Below, piece after piece: positions 60,993-64,000 of a DNA stretch of 64,000 nucleotides; the first letter of the stretch is position 1, and each line of letters starts with the position of its first letter. The stretch covers positions 4,801,501 to 4,865,500 of the forward strand of contig NZ_JAZHRX010000001.1 in NCBI RefSeq assembly GCF_036924645.1, read 5' to 3'. The notes beneath the pieces were generated by a model, which made no database searches, was not told the DNA's origin, and was given only the letters and a program-made list of their open reading frames with translations. This DNA is from Bradyrhizobium sp. AZCC 2176. GTDB taxonomy: Bacteria; Pseudomonadota; Alphaproteobacteria; Rhizobiales; Xanthobacteraceae. A program made the translations under genes and the position numbers.

Positions 60993-61560
60993 GGGCGGCG
61001 GTTTAGCAGGGCGTTGTCCAACATTAAAGGCGACCGGGGAGGGCGCACTTGCCACTCACTTGCAGGAGCGATTTGTTGCGAATGGTTCTGAGTTGAAGGA
61101 CCGTCATTCTGAGCGAAGGGATCGTCATTGCGAGCGAAGCGAAGCAATCCATCCTTGATCCGTCATCTCTGGAATAAGCGCACTTGCGCTTATCCCGAAG
61201 GTGCGAGCGAAGCGAGCCTCGAAGGATGTGCGGCCCCGCCGGTGGCCGTCGCCCTTCGAGACGCGCGCAAGAGCGCGCTCCTCAGGGTGACGGATATAGA
61301 TACGTCTCCGCATTCTCGCGGTGCAATGCACCCGAGCTTTGCAAATCATCCGCCCATGAAGAAGAGGGCGCAGGGAATGCCGGGTGCTTGCTGCACCCGC
61401 GGTCTCGTGTGCAAATAGCGCTAGAGATGCGCACACGAGCATACAGGTACAGCCGGAGCAGCCCGGCATTCCCTGCGCAGTGGTTTGACGGCTTATACCG
61501 CGCTCTCCCTGGAGACGAATTCCTCTTGCCTCCATCGCCGGCGGATTGAAGATCTTGCGA
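60993..61560. repeat. Cluster of Bradyrhizobium intergenic repeats
   Basis: The stretch has no gene. It holds CGTCATTGCGAGCGAAGCGA at 61123, a 20-bp hairpin ATAAGCGC/GCGCTTAT near 61174, CTCGAAGG/CCTTCGAG arms, and a long inverted repeat with GCGCAGGGAATGCCGGG (61368-61384) and its complement (61462-61478), plus CTCGTGTGC/GCACACGAG inside it. Each type is one I recognise as repeated between genes in this genus. Confidence 0.7.
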
Positions 61561-61643
61561 AGCCCGGTTGGGATCGCAACATCTCCGCCGGCTTGACACC
61601 AGCAACGGGTGCCAGGACCACACGTCTATATTTTGGTATTCGG

Positions 61644-61723
61644 TGAAACACGCCGAAACTAAGAAAACCCTTTAAAACAAGCACTTTTCGACTAGCCTGT
61701 TTCGGGGCGCTTCGGCGGGTTTC
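61644..61723. repeat. Integrase-associated short repeat sites, left group
   Basis: TGAAACACGCCGAAAC (61644-61659) has a copy, 15/16 identical, at 63264-63279 beyond the integrase gene. Two degenerate inverted copies (GTTTCGGGGCGCTTC at 61699-61713 and GCTTCGGCGGGTTTC at 61709-61723) lie between. They are the kind of short repeated sites that integrases bind as arm or core sites. Confidence 0.55.
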
Positions 61724-61730
61724 GCCAAAT

Positions 61731-61747
61731 TTAGGGCCCGGCCCTAA
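61731..61747. promoter_or_regulatory. Palindrome upstream of the integrase gene
   Basis: TTAGGGCC, C, GGCCCTAA: 8-bp arms around one base, 80 bases before the integrase ATG. CTTTCAGT (61750-61757) and ACTGAAAG (61771-61778) form a second inverted repeat beside it. Likely a regulator site or integrase site. Confidence 0.45.
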
Positions 61748-61826
61748 GCCTTTCAGTGCCCTCGCAACAGACTGAAAGCCCAAAGCCGAGCCCCTTTGGT
61801 CTCAACCCTTAGGAGCCGAAACCACA

Positions 61827-63224
61827 ATGGATACTACCACCACCACCACCGAACCCGCTGGCAAGCACGCGCGCAATGGCAGCGTCATCCTGACCGACCG
61901 CCTCTGTGAGAAGCGGGTCGCCAAGCGGGTTAAAATCTACGACCGCAAATGCCCTGGCCTCTACGTCAGCATCATACCGGCAGGCGTCGCGACCTTCTTC
62001 TTCAAGTTCACCGACCGGGCCACTGGCAAGCAGCGGTCCAAATGGCTGGGCGTCTATAACCCCGAGACCTTCGCGGTCGAGCAGGCACGCACCGAGGTCT
62101 ATGCCCTCAAAACCCGGATTGGCAACGGCGAGAACGTTGCAGAGAGTTTCCGGCAGCAGAAGGCGCAGAAGGTGAAACGGGGCAAGACCGTCGATGAGAT
62201 CATCGAGGAGCGGATCGAGTGGATGAAGACGCCGGTTCGCAAGCCGGACGGGGAAATGCGGCCCCGGCTGGAAAGCTGGGAAAATACCGCCAGCCACTTG
62301 CGGCGCTTCATCAGCCCAAGGCTCGGCAAAAAGCTGCCGGGCGAAGTCACCAAGCACGACATTGCCACGCTGTCGAACGATATCGTAGCGGGAAAGCTCG
62401 GGGTTCCTTCGGTCAGCAATGCGCGGCATATGCGCAAGGCGATCTCGGGATTGTTCAACTGGGCGGCGGAGGCAGGCCGCGACTATGTAACCGCCAGCCC
62501 TTGCGTCAACCTGCCGAAGCTCGACCCCGAGCATCCGTGCACCCGCGTCCTTTCCGAGGACGAGATCAGGATTTTCTGGCACGGCCTCGACCGGGACGAC
62601 CTGCCTTGGGATCGCAAGACCTGTCTCGCGCTCAAGTTCGAGTTGGTCACCATGCTGCGCTCGGGCGAACTGCTAGGCGCGCATCGCGACGAACTGTTCG
62701 ATCTCGACGGCGACAATCCGCGTTTTGACGTCCCGCTGAAACGGGTGAAGAAGCGGCGCGTGATCCAGCAGCCGCTGTCAAATCTTGCGGTGGAGATCAT
62801 TCGGGAAGCGCTGATCAGCGACAAGCAACAATACGTCTTTGCGAGCCCCTTCGGCGATATGCCGATGAACCGCAAGGTGATGGCAACCGCGCTGCGCGGC
62901 ACTAAGCACAAGGGCAAGGTGAAGACCCCCGGCATGTGCGCGCTGCTCGGTCTGCGGCCGTTCACGCCGCACGATCTGCGCCGGACGGCGGCGACCTTGG
63001 CTGGCGATCTCGGCTTTGACGATGCGTGGATCGCGAAGTGTCTCGATCACGCCGCGAGCAAGAAACAGGAGCAGACCGTGCCGACTGTCACCGGTAAAGT
63101 CTACAATCACTCAAAGCGCATGAAGGAGAAGCGCGCGGTGCTTGATGGCGTTGCAGCAGAGTTGCGGCGCATCATCGGCAAGCCCGTCGGTCAAGCGGAA
63201 ACCGAACTGCGTCTCGTCGCCTGA
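61827..63224 (+). CDS. Tyrosine recombinase (phage/genomic island integrase)
   Basis: 465 residues. An N-terminal arm-binding domain of the DUF4102 type (LTDRLCEKRVAKRVKIYDRK; CPGLYVSIIPAGVATFFFKF), a core-binding domain (about 100-215), and the catalytic domain with Arg278 (MLRSGELLGA), His382 and Arg385 (HDLRRTAATL), and the nucleophile Tyr426 (GKVYNHSKRMKEK). AGGAG lies 11 bases before the ATG. No tRNA gene is adjacent, and no excisionase or cargo is seen, so it may be an integrase left from an element or a marker of an island edge. Confidence 0.92.
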   Translation: MDTTTTTTEPAGKHARNGSVILTDRLCEKRVAKRVKIYDRKCPGLYVSIIPAGVATFFFKFTDRATGKQRSKWLGVYNPETFAVEQARTEVYALKTRIGNGENVAESFRQQKAQKVKRGKTVDEIIEERIEWMKTPVRKPDGEMRPRLESWENTASHLRRFISPRLGKKLPGEVTKHDIATLSNDIVAGKLGVPSVSNARHMRKAISGLFNWAAEAGRDYVTASPCVNLPKLDPEHPCTRVLSEDEIRIFWHGLDRDDLPWDRKTCLALKFELVTMLRSGELLGAHRDELFDLDGDNPRFDVPLKRVKKRRVIQQPLSNLAVEIIREALISDKQQYVFASPFGDMPMNRKVMATALRGTKHKGKVKTPGMCALLGLRPFTPHDLRRTAATLAGDLGFDDAWIAKCLDHAASKKQEQTVPTVTGKVYNHSKRMKEKRAVLDGVAAELRRIIGKPVGQAETELRLVA

Positions 63225-63230
63225 CCATTA

Positions 63231-63262
63231 GCCCGGCCCCGCCTCGGGGTCGGGCTTTTCTG
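63231..63262 (+). terminator. Intrinsic terminator after the integrase gene
   Basis: GCCCGGCCCCG (63231-63241) pairs with CGGGGTCGGGC (63245-63255) with one wobble pair, followed by TTTTCTGTT. An 11-bp stem with a U-run, starting 6 bases after the stop codon. Confidence 0.88.
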
Positions 63263-63263
63263 T

Positions 63264-63279
63264 TGAAACACGCTGAAAC
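63264..63279. repeat. Integrase-associated short repeat site, right copy
   Basis: TGAAACACGCTGAAAC, differing at one base from the site at 61644-61659. The integrase gene lies between the two copies in direct orientation, as expected for attachment or arm-type sites. Confidence 0.5.
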
Positions 63280-63312
63280 GCGCCATTTGGGCACTGATGC
63301 GTTTACCGAGCG

Positions 63313-63459
63313 CGCGGGGAGCCGCGTTTCCACCTGGCCGCGTGACCACTTCTGCCGCAGCACGATGGCGCCGCGGTGATCATGACCCACGAGGTGGAAC
63401 GAGTTCTTGCCGATATCGATGCCGATCACGGCGATCGCTGCGTTGAGTTTCTGAGACAT
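63313..63459 (-). pseudogene. IS110-family transposase remnant (N-terminus only)
   Basis: From an ATG at 63459: MSQKLNAAIAVIGIDIGKNS then FHLVGHDHRGAIVLRQKWSR and GQVETRLPA, the DEDD-type N-terminal start of IS110 transposases (GIDIGKNSFHLVG). Homology ends near 63313 and the frame continues with unrelated residues to a stop. The 5' part of the element, about 80 bases including GGTCCGGCCGTGCTCCGGCC, is present upstream. Only about 50 of roughly 340 residues remain. Confidence 0.75.
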
Positions 63460-63775
63460 GGCGTGCTCCTCGTCTTGAGCGCCCCTTGCCAGTTTCTCGT
63501 ACTGGCAGGGCCGGAGCACGGCCGGACCATTCCATTAGCGGTACTTCGCGCAGATCGATCCATCTGCCGCTCAAGAGCCCGGCTAGTGTCAGAATGACGC
63601 GATTGATCTCTCCGTGACGTTCGGAAGGTCCGCTCCAACGTCGCGTGCGGTCGTCGCCGCATATTGCTTCAAAGGCCGCCTGGCATCGTTGCCTCCGGCG
63701 CGCTCCATGAGGCGATCTCGGAGATCCTGCAATTCCTCGGTGACGGTCTGCTCGCGGCATGCAGTTTGATCAAGA
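63460..63775. other. IS110 leader remnant and unassigned sequence
   Basis: 63460-63545 is the IS110 5' region. From 63590 to 63760 the minus strand holds an open frame (EELQDLRDRLMERAGG and following) without a convincing start or known motif. Nothing else is recognised. Confidence 0.4.
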
Positions 63776-64000
63776 TCAGTCCGAGCGCAGGGCTTCGACG
63801 GGTTGCAGCAGTGACGCCTTCCAGGCCGGGTAGAAGCCGAAGAAAATGCCCACTCCCGCCGCGAAGGCCATGGCGACAAGGCTGAGCTGTCCGTTGAGCA
63901 CCACGCCCAGGTTGGCGTAGCGCTCGACGGCCACGGCGCCGCCCACGCCCAGGGCGACCCCAGCGATGCCACCGATCAGGGACAGTGTCGTCGCCTCGAC
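63776..64000 (-). CDS. MacB/FtsX-type ABC transporter permease (partial, N-terminus beyond right edge)
   Basis: The C-terminal 74 residues, ending at a TGA complementary to 63776-63778: VEATTLSLIGGIAGVALGVG, then GQLSLVAMAFAAGVGIFFGF and YPAWKASLLQPVEALRSD. These are the last helices and the FYPAWKAxxLxPxEALR end motif of MacB/LolC-type permeases, which take part in export or lipoprotein and drug extrusion across the inner membrane. The rest lies outside the window. Confidence 0.88.
   Translation of the reverse strand, partial: VEATTLSLIGGIAGVALGVGGAVAVERYANLGVVLNGQLSLVAMAFAAGVGIFFGFYPAWKASLLQPVEALRSD

Noticed and set aside
63589..63760. Open frame on the minus strand with EELQDLRDRLMERAGG
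   Set aside because: No plausible start and no family match; lies in remnant-rich DNA.
1..64000. CRISPR arrays, tRNA or rRNA genes
   Set aside because: No regularly spaced repeats, no tRNA T-loop/acceptor patterns and no rRNA sequences were noticed.

Overview
The window looks like chromosomal DNA of a Bradyrhizobium-type alphaproteobacterium (Nitrobacteraceae). The evidence is high GC, a Ros/MucR regulator, an alphaproteobacterial cycHJKL-degP-two-component-glnE block, PleC/DivJ-like kinases, DUF2336 and DUF1491 proteins, MddA, and several short palindromic intergenic repeats that I recognise from Bradyrhizobium genomes. No rRNA, tRNA or CRISPR array was found. Most of the window is ordinary housekeeping chromosome; accessory DNA sits near 28-35 kb, 38.9-39.3 kb and 61-64 kb.

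Layout. 0-10.6 kb: truncated class II aldolase, a GT-C type membrane glycosyltransferase, a Pro-rich membrane protein, MucR, SufE, a DUF5330 protein, a DivJ-like hybrid PAS kinase with a peptidoglycan-binding protein, DUF1491, DUF2336 and a lipoprotein. 10.6-20.4 kb: a GNAT enzyme, a possible MITE, a GFA protein, a divergent LysR / lactonase-like pair with palindromic operators, DUF1214/DUF1254, a class A PBP, YcgN and an EmrB-type pump. 20.4-28.4 kb: a ThDP enzyme, an orphan Flp pilin, Ku, a FeuP/FeuQ-like two-component pair (the kinase has an apparent 2-nt frameshift at its N-terminus) and an unknown 468-residue protein.

28.5-34.5 kb is the most interesting locus. mntR is divergent from a TonB-dependent receptor of the ZnuD/metal type that carries a second, small outer-membrane beta-barrel fused to its C-terminus. 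Convergent to it is an exbB-exbD-tonB operon. A 26-bp dyad-containing element is 21/26 identical in the receptor promoter and the exbB promoter, so the receptor and its energising complex look like one regulon, probably for a transition metal. In Rhizobiaceae feuPQ lies next to cycHJKL, so this locus appears to have been inserted between them.

34.8-46.5 kb: ccmI-ccmE-ccmF-ccmH (c-type cytochrome maturation), then decayed TauE/SafE and LysR fragments, degP with a clear terminator, a response regulator and kinase, and glnE coupled to the kinase by a 4-nt overlap. 46.6-50 kb: small proteins and an ECF sigma / RskA-type anti-sigma pair divergent from a secreted DUF4394 protein; both promoters share TGCATCC-N16-GGTA. 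50-57 kb: MddA, a DUF1127-like protein, a winged-helix/TPR regulator, a lone ABC_sub_bind solute-binding protein, a dCache-HAMP adenylate cyclase and a LysR regulator. 57-61 kb: a PleC-like kinase and a CDF metal exporter. 61-64 kb: a repeat block, a tyrosine integrase flanked by short repeated sites, an IS110 remnant and the end of a MacB/FtsX-type permease.
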